Notes: a model not told the origin generated them from the letters alone. 64,000 nucleotides of DNA from Prauserella flavalba (GCF_003202235.1 NZ_MASU01000022.1:62001-126000); one strand, 5' to 3'. Shown: positions 1 to 8,019, counted from the stretch's first letter. Numbers and translations are program-made.

Positions 1-959
1 ACGAGCGTCTCGGTCCGCCCGCGCCGGACCTCGACCGTCACGGCCGCGCCCGGTGAATGCTTCGCGGCGTTGGTGAGCGACTCCTGCACTACCCGGTACA
101 CCGCGCGCTCCACCATCGGCGGGGCGGCGCCGTCGTCGACGAACGCCTCCACCACCAGCCCGGAGGCCCGGCTGCGCTGCACCAGGTCGGTGACCGACCC
201 CCCTGCGGGCTCCACCGGCGGTGCGTCCTCCCGCAGCACGCCGATGATCTCCCGGAGCCGCTCGGTCGCGGTCGCCGCGCTCTCGCGCAGCTCGCCCGCC
301 GCGGCGCGATGCCGCTCACCGAGCTCGGGAGCCAGCTCCAGCGCACCGGCCCGCAACGCGATGAGACTCAGCTCGTGGCCCAGCGAGTCGTGCATGTCGC
401 TGGCGATCCGGGCGCGCTCCCGCAGGCGCGCCTGCTCGGCGGTGCTGCGCTGCTGTGCCTCCAGCTGCTCGGCCCGCTCCCACCCGGAGCGCAGCAGGTC
501 CTCTCGCAGTCGCACGTACCGGCCGAGGTGCCAGGGCACGAACGCGGCGAAGAGCACCGTCAACGGCAGTGTCGGCCAGCTCTCGATGCCCTCCGAGGCG
601 AGCAGCGACACCGGCACGCCGCCGAGGGTGATGCCCGCGAGGACGAGCAGCGCCGGCCGCACCCGCACCATCCGTCTGCCCGCGAAGTACCCGGCGGCGA
701 GCATCAGGAACACCGGCCAGACCGGGAACCGGCCGAGGTAGTTGAACAGCACCGTGTAGCTCGACAGCGCCGCGACCGTGAACGAGACCAGCGGCATCCG
801 CCGGGCCGTCGCCATCGCCGCCGTGGCCGTGACCAGTCCCGCGACCAGCTCCCAGTGCGTGGCGTTGTGGCGGGACTCGTACGCGCACACCACGCACACG
901 AACGCCCAGACGGCGATGTCGAGCAGTACCGCCGCCCGGCGCCGCCACCTTTCGTTCAC
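1..959 (-). CDS. NarL-type sensor histidine kinase, 3' end cut by window edge
   Basis: Reading leftward from a GTG at 959, the protein opens with several hydrophobic helices (roughly residues 8-120), then a HisKA_3 dimerisation/phosphoacceptor segment with the motif ASDMHDSLGHELS, and an HATPase N-box (YRVVQESLTNAAKH). This is the standard architecture of a membrane sensor kinase that phosphorylates a LuxR-type response regulator. The reading frame is open to base 1, so the last part of the ATP-binding domain and probably the partner regulator lie outside the window. The signal sensed cannot be told from the sequence. Family assignment is secure. Confidence 0.9.
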   Translation of the reverse strand, partial: MNERWRRRAAVLLDIAVWAFVCVVCAYESRHNATHWELVAGLVTATAAMATARRMPLVSFTVAALSSYTVLFNYLGRFPVWPVFLMLAAGYFAGRRMVRVRPALLVLAGITLGGVPVSLLASEGIESWPTLPLTVLFAAFVPWHLGRYVRLREDLLRSGWERAEQLEAQQRSTAEQARLRERARIASDMHDSLGHELSLIALRAGALELAPELGERHRAAAGELRESAATATERLREIIGVLREDAPPVEPAGGSVTDLVQRSRASGLVVEAFVDDGAAPPMVERAVYRVVQESLTNAAKHSPGAAVTVEVRRGRTETL

Positions 960-1005
960 GATCCGAACGCTACAAGGCGGCCCCGGCGGGCGGCACTGCC
1001 GAAAG

Positions 1006-1719
1006 TCAAGCGGTGGTGGCCTTCACGAACTCGAGCACCTGCGGCCACGACAGCGCGTACGCGGTGGCGTTGACCTCGTTGCCGTGCCTGCTGCGGTCGG
1101 AGAAACCGTGCTCGGCCTGCGGGTACACGTGCACGATGCTCGGCCCCGTCTCGCGCGACTGCAGCGCGCTCTGCAGCCGGTGGAAGCTCTCGTGCGGCAC
1201 GATCGTGTCGGCGCCCGGGTAGAGCATCATCGCCGGGGCGCCGATCCGGGCGGTGTGCTCGACGGCGTCGACGGTGTGGTTAGGGGCGGGCGTGCCCGGC
1301 ACCGTCGGGTGGTAGGCGACGACGTTCGCGATCCGCTCGTCGCGGGCACCCAGGATCAGCGCGAACCGTCCGCCGAGGCACCAGCCGATCACCCCGGCCT
1401 TCGTGACGCCCAGCTCGCCGAAGAGATGGTCGAGCAGCCTGCGCATCTCGTCGAGGCACCTCTCGTCGTCGAGCTGCCCCATCAGCTCCACCAGCCGTTC
1501 CCTCGGCGTGTCGTCCATGCTCGGCCCGTGCCACGGATCCCAGCTCAGCGCGGTGACGCCCGCCTTCGCGAGGTCGTCGGCGAACTCGCGGACCTGCGCA
1601 CCGATCCCGGTGATCATCGGCAGCAGGAGCATGCCGCCCGTGCTGCCGCCCTCAGGGCGGGAGAGGTAGGCGCCGAGGTCGCCGACCTTGATCGTGGAAG
1701 TCTCGATCTTGTGTGCCAT
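1006..1719 (-). CDS. dienelactone hydrolase family protein
   Basis: An alpha/beta hydrolase of 237 residues, the normal size for dienelactone hydrolases. The cysteine nucleophile sits in GWCLGG (about residue 114), followed by the acidic residue in PGADTIVP and the histidine in AEHGFS, completing the Cys-Asp-His triad that hydrolyses dienelactones and related esters in the cytoplasm. The ATG at 1719 is preferred to the in-frame GTG nine bases upstream because a TANNNT -10 element lies seven bases before it, suggesting a leaderless mRNA. The gene ends 46 bases from the kinase start and shares its strand. Substrate is unknown. Confidence 0.85.
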   Translation of the reverse strand: MAHKIETSTIKVGDLGAYLSRPEGGSTGGMLLLPMITGIGAQVREFADDLAKAGVTALSWDPWHGPSMDDTPRERLVELMGQLDDERCLDEMRRLLDHLFGELGVTKAGVIGWCLGGRFALILGARDERIANVVAYHPTVPGTPAPNHTVDAVEHTARIGAPAMMLYPGADTIVPHESFHRLQSALQSRETGPSIVHVYPQAEHGFSDRSRHGNEVNATAYALSWPQVLEFVKATTA

Positions 1720-1726
1720 GACCCGC

Positions 1727-1732
1727 ACCGTA
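1727..1732 (-). promoter_or_regulatory. candidate -10 element for a leaderless hydrolase mRNA
   Basis: TACGGT on the minus strand fits the actinobacterial TANNNT -10. It ends seven bases before the hydrolase ATG, and no Shine-Dalgarno is visible, consistent with leaderless transcription. Confidence 0.4.
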
Positions 1733-1749
1733 AGGCATCATGACCGACT

Positions 1750-1965
1750 ATGGCCCGCTCGCAGCGCACCCTCGCCGAGCAGCTCGGCGCGCCACTTCCG
1801 CCGGGTATCGAGGCGCTCGCCGAGGAGCACAAGGAGATAATCGGCGACGCGTTGCGGCAGGCCCGGCGCAAGCAGGCCACGGCACTGTCGGCGGCGGCCG
1901 AGGAGTCGCTCTCGCACGTGCCGTTCCTGCTCAGGGGCGCTGTGCGCAAGGCAGCGGGGCTGTGA
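1750..1965 (+). CDS. small conserved-type hypothetical protein (71 aa)
   Basis: A 71-residue basic and acidic, mostly helical protein without signal peptide or cysteines. Its stop codon overlaps the GTG start of the next gene (GTGA), so the two are probably translated as a coupled pair. No Shine-Dalgarno is evident upstream, and it lies only 30 bases from the divergent hydrolase start. I do not recognise the family. Helix-rich composition and coupling suggest it acts with the downstream protein, but that is inference. Confidence 0.55.
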   Translation: MARSQRTLAEQLGAPLPPGIEALAEEHKEIIGDALRQARRKQATALSAAAEESLSHVPFLLRGAVRKAAGL

Positions 1966-2765
1966 GCGACGCGCTCGACCGGCTGGAGGCCCATGCCGAG
2001 ATCCTCAAGCTGGCGCGCGTGCTCGGTACCGACCCCGAGCGTTTCGCCTTCCTGCACGACGTGCCGGCCGCCGACCTCAGGAAGCTTCGCGAGCAGGTCA
2101 CCGACACACTCTTCGACGCCAACCTCGGCGCGCTGCGCCGCATGGCCGCGGCCAGCAGGCTGCTACCCGCGGCGGCGCTCGCCGGAATCGCCGAGAAGGC
2201 GTTCGGACCGCTGCTCGCCGCGCGGATGGCGGGGCTCGTGGACGCGGGCAGGGGCGTGGAGATCGCGGGCCGCCTCTCCCCCGCGTTCCTCGCCGATGTC
2301 GCCGCGGAGCTGGACCCCCGGCGGGCCGCGCACATCGTCGCCAAGCTGCCGACGAGCACGGTCACGGCCGTCAGCGGCGAGCTGCGGCGGCGCGAGGACT
2401 GGATCACCCTCGGCCGGTTCGTCGGCCAGGTTCCCGACGAGGTCGCCGCGGTGGGCCTGTCCGTGCTCGACGACGTCGCGGTGCTCCGGGTCGCGTTCCT
2501 GCTCGACGACAAGGGCAAGGCCGGTTTCCTCCTCGGCACGCTGCCGGAGAGCCGCTACGCCGGGATCGTGCTGGCGGCCCACGAGAACGACCTCTGGTAC
2601 GCCCTGTTCGACCTGCTCGCCCGCCTCGACGCCGCGCACCACGAGCGGCTGGCGCCGACGGCGGCGAGCCTGGCCGCCGACGTCAGGGCTGCGGCCGCCG
2701 AACAGGCCCGCGACCTGGGCCTGCTGGACACCCTGGGTCCCCTGCGCGACGCCTTCCTCAGCTGA
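1962..2765 (+). CDS. hypothetical protein with MgtE-N-like helical repeats
   Basis: A 267-residue soluble protein. A longer open frame exists upstream, but the GTG at 1962 overlaps the preceding stop (GTGA) and avoids overlap with the 71-aa gene, so it is preferred. Segments such as LSPAFLADVAAELDPRR and repeated helix pairs of alternating polarity (about residues 85-180) resemble the superhelical N-terminal domain of MgtE magnesium channels, but there is no membrane domain. The resemblance is weak evidence for a scaffold or regulatory role only. It forms a two-gene operon with the upstream small gene and ends just before a palindromic repeat. Confidence 0.6.
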   Translation: MSDALDRLEAHAEILKLARVLGTDPERFAFLHDVPAADLRKLREQVTDTLFDANLGALRRMAAASRLLPAAALAGIAEKAFGPLLAARMAGLVDAGRGVEIAGRLSPAFLADVAAELDPRRAAHIVAKLPTSTVTAVSGELRRREDWITLGRFVGQVPDEVAAVGLSVLDDVAVLRVAFLLDDKGKAGFLLGTLPESRYAGIVLAAHENDLWYALFDLLARLDAAHHERLAPTAASLAADVRAAAAEQARDLGLLDTLGPLRDAFLS

Positions 2766-2775
2766 CCCCGTCCGC

Positions 2776-2824
2776 AGTGAAGGCCACCTTCACTGCGTTC
2801 AACGCAGTGAAGGTGGCCTTCACT
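2776..2824. repeat. nested palindromic repeat (family B)
   Basis: Two perfect 22-base inverted arms (2776-2797 and 2803-2824) are separated by five bases. Each arm is itself a dyad, GTGAAGG-CCA-CCTTCAC. It lies just after a stop codon and could act as a terminator. The IS element begins at the next base. Confidence 0.8.
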
Positions 2825-2881
2825 GAGCCTTTTCCATCTTGATCTTTGTGTGGTTTGGCGTGTTGGTGTGCCGAACGTAGT

Positions 2882-2938
2882 GAAGCTCCTGGTAGATGGA
2901 TCGTCGACCAAGATCAACCCAGGACCACCAGGAGCTTC
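2882..2938 (+). promoter_or_regulatory. hairpin sequestering the transposase ribosome binding site
   Basis: GAAGCTCCTGGT (2882-2893) and ACCAGGAGCTTC (2927-2938) are perfect 12-base inverted repeats. The second arm contains the AGGAG Shine-Dalgarno, six bases before the GTG start at 2941. In RNA entering from outside, the hairpin would hide the ribosome site. Confidence 0.65.
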
Positions 2939-2940
2939 GC

Positions 2941-3735
2941 GTGTTGTTGTATCCCGGCACGATCGACCTGTCCACCACCCACCTGCGGTATGTCGCCACC
3001 GTGGTCCGCGTCCACCGCCGCCGGATCGGCAGCCGCTGGCGTCGGCTCTCGGCCGGCCAGCAGGCCCTGCTGGTGCTGGCCCACCTGCGCAACGGCGACC
3101 CCTACGCGCGGCTGGCCGCCGGATTCGGCATCGGGATCGCCACCGTGTACCGCTACATCCGCGAAACGGTCCACCTGCTCGCCGCCCGCGCACCCACCCT
3201 CACCGACGCACTCCGGCGCCTGTCCCGCCACGGCGACAACTACGCCATCCTCGACGGCAGCGTCATCCGCACCGACCGGCTCGCCGCCGACCGACCGTTC
3301 TACTCCGGCAAACACCGCCACCACGGCATCAACCTGCAAGCACTCACCGACCCGCGCGGCACCCTGCTCTGGGTCTCCGACGGCCTACCCGCAGCGGTCA
3401 ACGACACCGCCGCAGCCCGCCACCACAACATCCCCGACGCCTGCCGCCAAGCCGGCATCACCGTGCTGGCCGACAGCGGCTACCACCACATCGCCGACGG
3501 GGTGATCACCCCCTACAAACGCGTGGGCGGCGGCCACATCACCACCCGGGAACTCAACCCCGGCCAACGCGTAGCCAACACCGCCCTCGCCCGCGTCCGC
3601 GCCCCCGGCGAACGCGCCTTCGCCACCCTCAAAACCTGGCGCATCCTCACCCGCGTCCGCTGCAGCCCCCACCACGTCACCACACTCGCCAAAGCCATCC
3701 ACACCCTCGAACACCACCCCCACCACCAAGGATGA
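2941..3735 (+). CDS. IS5-like transposase (DDE_Tnp_4 type)
   Basis: A 264-residue DDE transposase that cuts and joins the ends of the surrounding IS. An N-terminal helix-turn-helix (about 55-75, GFGIGIATVYRYI) precedes the catalytic core: D105 in AILDGSVI, D178 in LADSGYH and E224 in GERAFATLKTWR, the signature of the IS5/HARBI-like DDE_4 group. The GTG at 2941 is chosen because AGGAG lies six bases upstream; an ATG at 2896 in the same frame has no ribosome site. All catalytic residues are present and the terminal repeats are intact, so the element may be active. Confidence 0.88.
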   Translation: MLLYPGTIDLSTTHLRYVATVVRVHRRRIGSRWRRLSAGQQALLVLAHLRNGDPYARLAAGFGIGIATVYRYIRETVHLLAARAPTLTDALRRLSRHGDNYAILDGSVIRTDRLAADRPFYSGKHRHHGINLQALTDPRGTLLWVSDGLPAAVNDTAAARHHNIPDACRQAGITVLADSGYHHIADGVITPYKRVGGGHITTRELNPGQRVANTALARVRAPGERAFATLKTWRILTRVRCSPHHVTTLAKAIHTLEHHPHHQG

Positions 3736-3742
3736 AAAAGGC

Positions 3743-5263
3743 TCACTGCAGCAGAGGCGGCAGCGCTCCCGAGGTGATGAGGGCCTCCGCGGCGGCGATC
3801 TCCGGGGCCAGATGCCGGTCGGGGCCGGGCCCGTCGACGTGGGCGCGCAGGAGGTCCCGCGCCGCGGCCGTCACCGGAGCCGGGCGCAGCGGGGCACGGA
3901 GGTCGAGCGCGCGTGCCGCCGTGAGCAGCTCCACCGCCAGGACCGTGGTGAGCCCGTCGAGCCCACGCCGCAGCTTGCGGGCCGCCGACCAGCCCATCGA
4001 CACGTGGTCCTCCTGCATCGCGCTGCTCGGAATCGAATCCACCGACGCGGGCACGGCGAGCCGCTTGAGCTCGCTGACGATCGCCGCCTGCGTGTACTGC
4101 GCGATCATGTGTCCCGAGTCCACGCCCGGGTCGGCCGCGAGGAACGCGGGCAGTCCGTGCGAGCGCGCGACGTCGAGCATCCGGTCGGTGCGCCGTTCGG
4201 CGATGCTCGCCACGTCGGCGACCCCGATGGCGAGGAAGTCGAGTACGTAGGCCAGCGGGGCGCCGTGGAAGTTGCCGTTGGACTCCACGCGCCCGTCGGC
4301 GAGCACCACCGGGTTGTCCACGGCCGAGGCGAGCTCCCGGTCGGCGACGGTCTCGGCATGCGCGAGCGTGTCCCTCGCGGCGCCGTGCACCTGCGGCGCG
4401 CACCGGAGCGAGTAGGCGTCCTGCACGCGCGGGCAGTCGGGACCTCGGTGGCTGGCGACGATCTCCGACCCGACCAGCGCCTCCCGCATCCGGCGGGCCG
4501 AGACCGCCTGGCCGGGATGTGGCCGCAGCGCCTGCAGGTCCTCGGCGAACACGCGGTCGGTGCCGAGCAGGGCCTCCACACTCATCGCGGCGGTGAGGTC
4601 GGCGACGTCGAGCAGCCGCTGGAGGTCGGCGGCGGCGAGCACGAGCATGCCCAGCATGCCGTCGGTGCCGTTGGTGAGCGCGAGCCCTTCCTTCTCCGCG
4701 AGGATCACCGGCTCGATCCCGGCCCGGCGAAGCGCGTCCGCGGCGGGCAGGCGGTGCCCCTCGGCGTCGAGCACCTCACCCTCACCCATCAGCGCGAGCG
4801 CGACGGCCGACAGCGGAGCGAGGTCGCCGGAGCAGCCCAGCGAGCCGTACTCGTGCACGACCGGCGTGAGGCCGGCGTTGAGCAGCGCGGCGAGCGTGTT
4901 CGCGAGCACGGGCCGTACCCCGGTGTGGCCGGTGGTGAGCGTCCGCAGCCGCAGCAGCATCAGCGCGCGGACCACCTCGGGCTCCACGGCCGCACCCGCC
5001 CCAGCCGCGTGCGAGCGGATCAGTGAACGCTGCAGGTCGACGCGCCGCTCCGGCGGAATGTGGCGCACGGCGAGCGCGCCGAAACCGGTCGAGACGCCGT
5101 ACGCGGGCTCGGCTGCCTCGGCCAGCGCGTCGACGTGCCGTCGCGCCTCGGTGAGGTTCTTCTCGGCGACCGTGTCGAGGGCCACCGGCACCCGGTCGCG
5201 GGCGACGGCGACCACCTGGTCGCGGCGTAACGGCACACCCGTGAGCAGTACCTGATCCGGCAT
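3743..5263 (-). CDS. hutH: histidine ammonia-lyase (aromatic amino acid lyase)
   Basis: 506 residues, the usual length for histidine ammonia-lyase, which eliminates ammonia from L-histidine to give urocanate, the first step of histidine degradation. Catalytic Y55 lies in YGVSTGFG, and the cofactor-forming loop is GSLGCSGDLAPL (triad C144-S145-G146). Bacterial lyases usually form the MIO group from Ala-Ser-Gly, so Cys at the first position is a variant, although the rest of the loop is canonical. A longer frame exists, but the ATG at 5263 gives the family N-terminus. A divergent IclR regulator lies 80 bases upstream. A phenylalanine or tyrosine lyase activity cannot be excluded by eye. Confidence 0.88.
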   Translation of the reverse strand: MPDQVLLTGVPLRRDQVVAVARDRVPVALDTVAEKNLTEARRHVDALAEAAEPAYGVSTGFGALAVRHIPPERRVDLQRSLIRSHAAGAGAAVEPEVVRALMLLRLRTLTTGHTGVRPVLANTLAALLNAGLTPVVHEYGSLGCSGDLAPLSAVALALMGEGEVLDAEGHRLPAADALRRAGIEPVILAEKEGLALTNGTDGMLGMLVLAAADLQRLLDVADLTAAMSVEALLGTDRVFAEDLQALRPHPGQAVSARRMREALVGSEIVASHRGPDCPRVQDAYSLRCAPQVHGAARDTLAHAETVADRELASAVDNPVVLADGRVESNGNFHGAPLAYVLDFLAIGVADVASIAERRTDRMLDVARSHGLPAFLAADPGVDSGHMIAQYTQAAIVSELKRLAVPASVDSIPSSAMQEDHVSMGWSAARKLRRGLDGLTTVLAVELLTAARALDLRAPLRPAPVTAAARDLLRAHVDGPGPDRHLAPEIAAAEALITSGALPPLLQ

Positions 5264-5343
5264 CCGTCCATTCCACCGTCGCCCGAGGGAGAGCATCATC
5301 GGCGGTAGACCGGTTGTGTCTCGGATTCCAGACGGGAGGGCGA

Positions 5344-6126
5344 ATGGGCGGCGGGAACGTGCCCGCGCTGCGACGCGGGCTCGCGCTCCTCGGGGCTCTC
5401 GCACGGCACGCGGGGCCCGTCTCCGCGGCGGCGCTGGCCCGTGACCTGCGCCTGCCTCGTTCGACGACGTATCACCTGCTCGCGGAGCTGGAGGCCGCCG
5501 GGTTCGTGGTGCACCTGCCCGCCGAGCGGCGCTACGGCCTCGGGATCGCCTCGTTCGAGCTCGGCTCGGCCTACCTGCGGCACGATCCGCTCGAACGGCT
5601 CGCGGGTCCGATCCTGCGCAGGCTCGTCGACCAGGTCGGCCACAACGCCCACCTCGGCGTGCTCCACGGCAACGAGCTGCTCTACCTCGTCAAGGAGCGC
5701 CCTGCACGGCCCGAGACCCTGGTCACCGACGTCGGCGTGCGGCTGCCGGCGCACCTCACGGCGTCCGGAAGGGCGATGCTCGCCCACCTGCCGCACGCCC
5801 ACGTGCGCGCGCTGTTTCCCTCGGCTGCGGCATTCGTGAACCGGACCGGCCGGGGACCCCGCGATCTCGCCGGGCTGAGGCGCGCACTGGCCGAACAACG
5901 CAGGCTCGGCTGGGCCGTCGAGGACGGGCACGTCACCGACGGTTTCGCGTCGGTGGCGTACCCGGTGTTCGATCACGGGGGCAGGCCGATGGCCGCGATC
6001 TCCGTGACGTTCCGGCACGTCTGCGACGCCGACGACGGCTGCGCGCGGACCTGGCCGGAGCTGGCCGGCCAGGTCCGGCGCGCCGCTGACGAGCTGACCA
6101 CGCGCATCGGCGGCAGGCCCGCGTGA
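5344..6126 (+). CDS. IclR family transcriptional regulator, likely regulator of the lyase gene
   Basis: 260 residues with an N-terminal winged helix (about 1-65; SAAALARDLRLPRSTTYHLL is the helix-turn-helix) and a C-terminal IclR effector domain (ASGRAMLAHLP, GWAVEDGHVTDG, SVAYPVFDHGG). The ATG at 5344 follows GGGAGG by three bases; an upstream ATG at 5314 lacks such a site. It is divergent from the ammonia-lyase gene with an 80-base shared promoter region, so control of histidine degradation, with histidine or urocanate as effector, is the natural inference. Confidence 0.87.
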   Translation: MGGGNVPALRRGLALLGALARHAGPVSAAALARDLRLPRSTTYHLLAELEAAGFVVHLPAERRYGLGIASFELGSAYLRHDPLERLAGPILRRLVDQVGHNAHLGVLHGNELLYLVKERPARPETLVTDVGVRLPAHLTASGRAMLAHLPHAHVRALFPSAAAFVNRTGRGPRDLAGLRRALAEQRRLGWAVEDGHVTDGFASVAYPVFDHGGRPMAAISVTFRHVCDADDGCARTWPELAGQVRRAADELTTRIGGRPA

Positions 6127-6136
6127 TGCGGGTTCC

Positions 6137-6358
6137 CTACTCCTTCAGCCGCTTGAGCAGCATGTCCTTGCCCTGGTCTCCGGCCTTGCGGTTGTTCTCC
6201 TGGATCTTGCGGAACCAGGTGGCCAGCTCCCGGTCACCGTCGCGCTCGGCGTCGGCGATGTAGTTCTCCATCTGCCACACGTAGTGCAGCGAGGCCTGGA
6301 TGGCGCTGATCAGGTTGTAGTTCTTGTCCTTGACGGGGCTCTGAGGTTCGGCTGCCAT
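6137..6358 (-). CDS. small conserved hypothetical protein (73 aa), ferritin-like helix pair
   Basis: A 73-residue helical protein with acidic and basic residues spaced as in a two-helix bundle (YIADAERDGDRELATWFRKI). It resembles short actinobacterial proteins that look like half of a ferritin/rubrerythrin bundle, but no complete metal-binding ExxH set is visible. The ATG at 6358 is used because GGGAGA lies eight bases upstream; the open frame continues further without a ribosome site. Function unknown. Confidence 0.7.
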   Translation of the reverse strand: MAAEPQSPVKDKNYNLISAIQASLHYVWQMENYIADAERDGDRELATWFRKIQENNRKAGDQGKDMLLKRLKE

Positions 6359-6421
6359 CAGTCGTCTCCCTTCTGCGTACGCAAGTGGTGTAACCCTTGC
6401 TCGGGAGAACAAACGGGGGCC

Positions 6422-6589
6422 TCATCGCCGCTCTGTCCCTCGGCCGGTGCGCTCCCGCAGCTCGTCGATCAGGCGCGAGGCCTCGGCCTTGCCCAGCCCT
6501 TCCGGGACCTCCTCGCCCGTCTCCTGCGCGAGCGTCCGCAGGTAGGACTCCTGCGGTCCGATCACCGGTTCGTCACCGGAGGGAAGTCC
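6422..6589 (-). pseudogene. DUF3072 gene remnant, 5' part lost
   Basis: In this frame the protein reads SGDEPVIGPQESYLRTLAQ followed by KAEASRLIDELRERTGR, the C-terminal core of DUF3072 small actinobacterial proteins. The usual N-terminal portion is absent: upstream, the frame runs inside the 3' end of the SDR gene. A GTG at 6565 overlaps the SDR stop (GTGA), so a 47-aa product could be made by coupling, but it would start inside the domain. The likeliest reading is that recombination bringing in the SDR gene removed the front of a chromosomal DUF3072 gene. Confidence 0.65.
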
Positions 6590-7410
6590 GCGCTGCGCGA
6601 CGCGGTTTCGTGGGCGCGCAACTCGTCGAGCATGCCTTCCAGTTGGTTGTGAACGGCGTCGTAGCCGGCGGCGCCCAGGACGATGCGGCGGGGAGGGTTG
6701 TCCTGTTTCATGGCGTTCACGACGGCCTGCACCCCGCGGTAGGGATCGCCGGGCTGTCGGCCGTCCTGGCTGATCATGGAGGTGCGGACGGACTCGACGA
6801 GCGGCAGGTAGGCGTCAACCGTCTCGGTCACGGGCTCGTCGGCGAAGCTGGCGTACGCGCGGGTGCGGAAGGCGCCGGGTTCGACGGCGAGCACGTTGAT
6901 ACCGAACGGCGCCACTTCCTGGCGCAGCGTTTCGGTGAGGCCTTCGATGGCGAACTTCGCGGCGGTGTAGTAGCCGAAGCCGACCGTGCTCGTGATGCCG
7001 GCGACCGAGGACATGTTGACGACCCATCCGCGGCGGCGGGCGCGCATGCCCGGCAGGACGGCGCGCAGAGTCTCGGCCACGGAGAAGAAGTTCAGTTCGA
7101 AGGCTCGCCGGACGTCGGCGTCCGGCGAGCCTTCCACGGACCCGTACCAGCCCCGGCCGGCGTTGTTGACCAGGACGTCGATGCGGCCGAAGCGTTCCTC
7201 GGCGGCGTGGACGGAGGCACGGACCTGCTTGGCGTCGGTGACGTCCAGCGGCAGGACGAGCGCTCTGTCGCCATGCCGGTTCGCCCAGTTGTCGAGCAGA
7301 TGTGGGCGGCGGGCGGTGAGAACCACGTTGTCGCCGTTCTCCAGGGCGACGTCGGCGTAGGTCATGCCGAATCCGCCGGGGCTCCCGCCGGTAATGAACC
7401 AGGTTTTCAT
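6562..7410 (-). CDS. short-chain dehydrogenase/reductase (SDR)
   Basis: 282 residues with a classical SDR Rossmann fold. It has a nucleotide-binding motif TGGSPGGFG at residues 8-16 (the typical form is TGxxxGxG), LDVTDAKQV, NNAG near residue 88, a serine in NMSSVAG, and the catalytic YTAAK near 155. It should be an NAD(P)H-dependent oxidoreductase of an unknown alcohol/ketone substrate. An AGAGGT ribosome site precedes the ATG. The stop codon overlaps the DUF3072 remnant. It shares its strand with the broken luciferase-like gene and the SnoaL-like gene, so it may once have been part of a MerR-controlled cassette. Confidence 0.88.
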   Translation of the reverse strand: MKTWFITGGSPGGFGMTYADVALENGDNVVLTARRPHLLDNWANRHGDRALVLPLDVTDAKQVRASVHAAEERFGRIDVLVNNAGRGWYGSVEGSPDADVRRAFELNFFSVAETLRAVLPGMRARRRGWVVNMSSVAGITSTVGFGYYTAAKFAIEGLTETLRQEVAPFGINVLAVEPGAFRTRAYASFADEPVTETVDAYLPLVESVRTSMISQDGRQPGDPYRGVQAVVNAMKQDNPPRRIVLGAAGYDAVHNQLEGMLDELRAHETASRSADFPPVTNR

Positions 7411-7479
7411 GCTTACCTCTTGAGCAGGACAGATGGTTGGTGGGCGTGCTTGAGAAGATCAGTTGACTGGCGAGGATTC

Positions 7480-8003
7480 GTGGTCCCTGCGTCGGCCCTT
7501 CGCCCGGTCGGGGCAGGACCCGCCGCAGGTTGTTGACGTAGTTGGACAGTCGCAGGTAGGGATCACTGACGAAGTCGCGGCCGCGCTGGCGGGCCTCGGC
7601 CGGTCCGTGTCGACGACCACTGTGTGCTCGGGGGCGAGCAGCGGGCCGGGACGAGCAGACGACGGGCTGTCCGTGTGTGGGCGGGCACGGTCAGGTAGGG
7701 GTGGCTTCCGGCGGCACGGCCGGCGGCGAGGCGTAGCGTTCGCGGTCCGAGGGCGGCGAGGACGCGACGGTCGCTAGGAAGTCCTTCGGCATCAAGGGCA
7801 TCGAGGAACGATTCCATGTGCTGGTACGGCGAACGGTACCCGGTCACGGACTCTGGGTGACCGAGTCCGATGCCCAGCAGGAGACGGTCGGGATGGCGAG
7901 CTTCCAGTCGACCGTAGGACTCGGCCTCGACGGCGTAGTCGATTCGGCTCGGACCGTCGTACACCGGGTTGAGCCAGGCTCCGTACCTACCAAGTGTGAT
8001 CAT
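7480..8003 (-). pseudogene. LLM-class F420-dependent oxidoreductase, deleted and frameshifted
   Basis: The start MITLGRYGAWLNPVY is the conserved beginning of luciferase-like F420-dependent oxidoreductases, but after AVEAESYG the sequence jumps to RLEARHPDRLLLGIGLGHPE. About 50-60 residues that normally lie between these blocks are missing. Downstream, the frame is lost near 7650 (GPLLAPEHTVVVDTD continues in another frame) and lost again before DPYLRLSNYVNNLRR near 7530. One deletion and two frameshifts make it a clear pseudogene. ATG is at 8003; the 3' limit is approximate. Confidence 0.8.
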
Positions 8004-8019
8004 CGTGGTGTCTCTGCTT

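Larger units (their letters stand above)
2825..3744 (+). mobile_element. IS5-like insertion sequence, intact, 920 bp
   Basis: The left end begins GAGCCTTTTCCATC and the right end, read in reverse complement, begins GAGCCTTTTTCATC, giving imperfect terminal inverted repeats. A 3-base direct repeat ACT lies on both sides (2822-2824 and 3745-3747), consistent with a target duplication of the size made by IS5-type elements. One transposase gene occupies the element. It landed exactly at the edge of the palindromic repeat. The hutH stop codon TGA now overlaps the right tip, and would also have been TGA before insertion. Confidence 0.85.

Noticed and set aside
57-1073. Long rightward open frame over the sensor kinase
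   Set aside because: It is antisense to a clear histidine kinase and has Arg/His-rich shadow composition with no domain.
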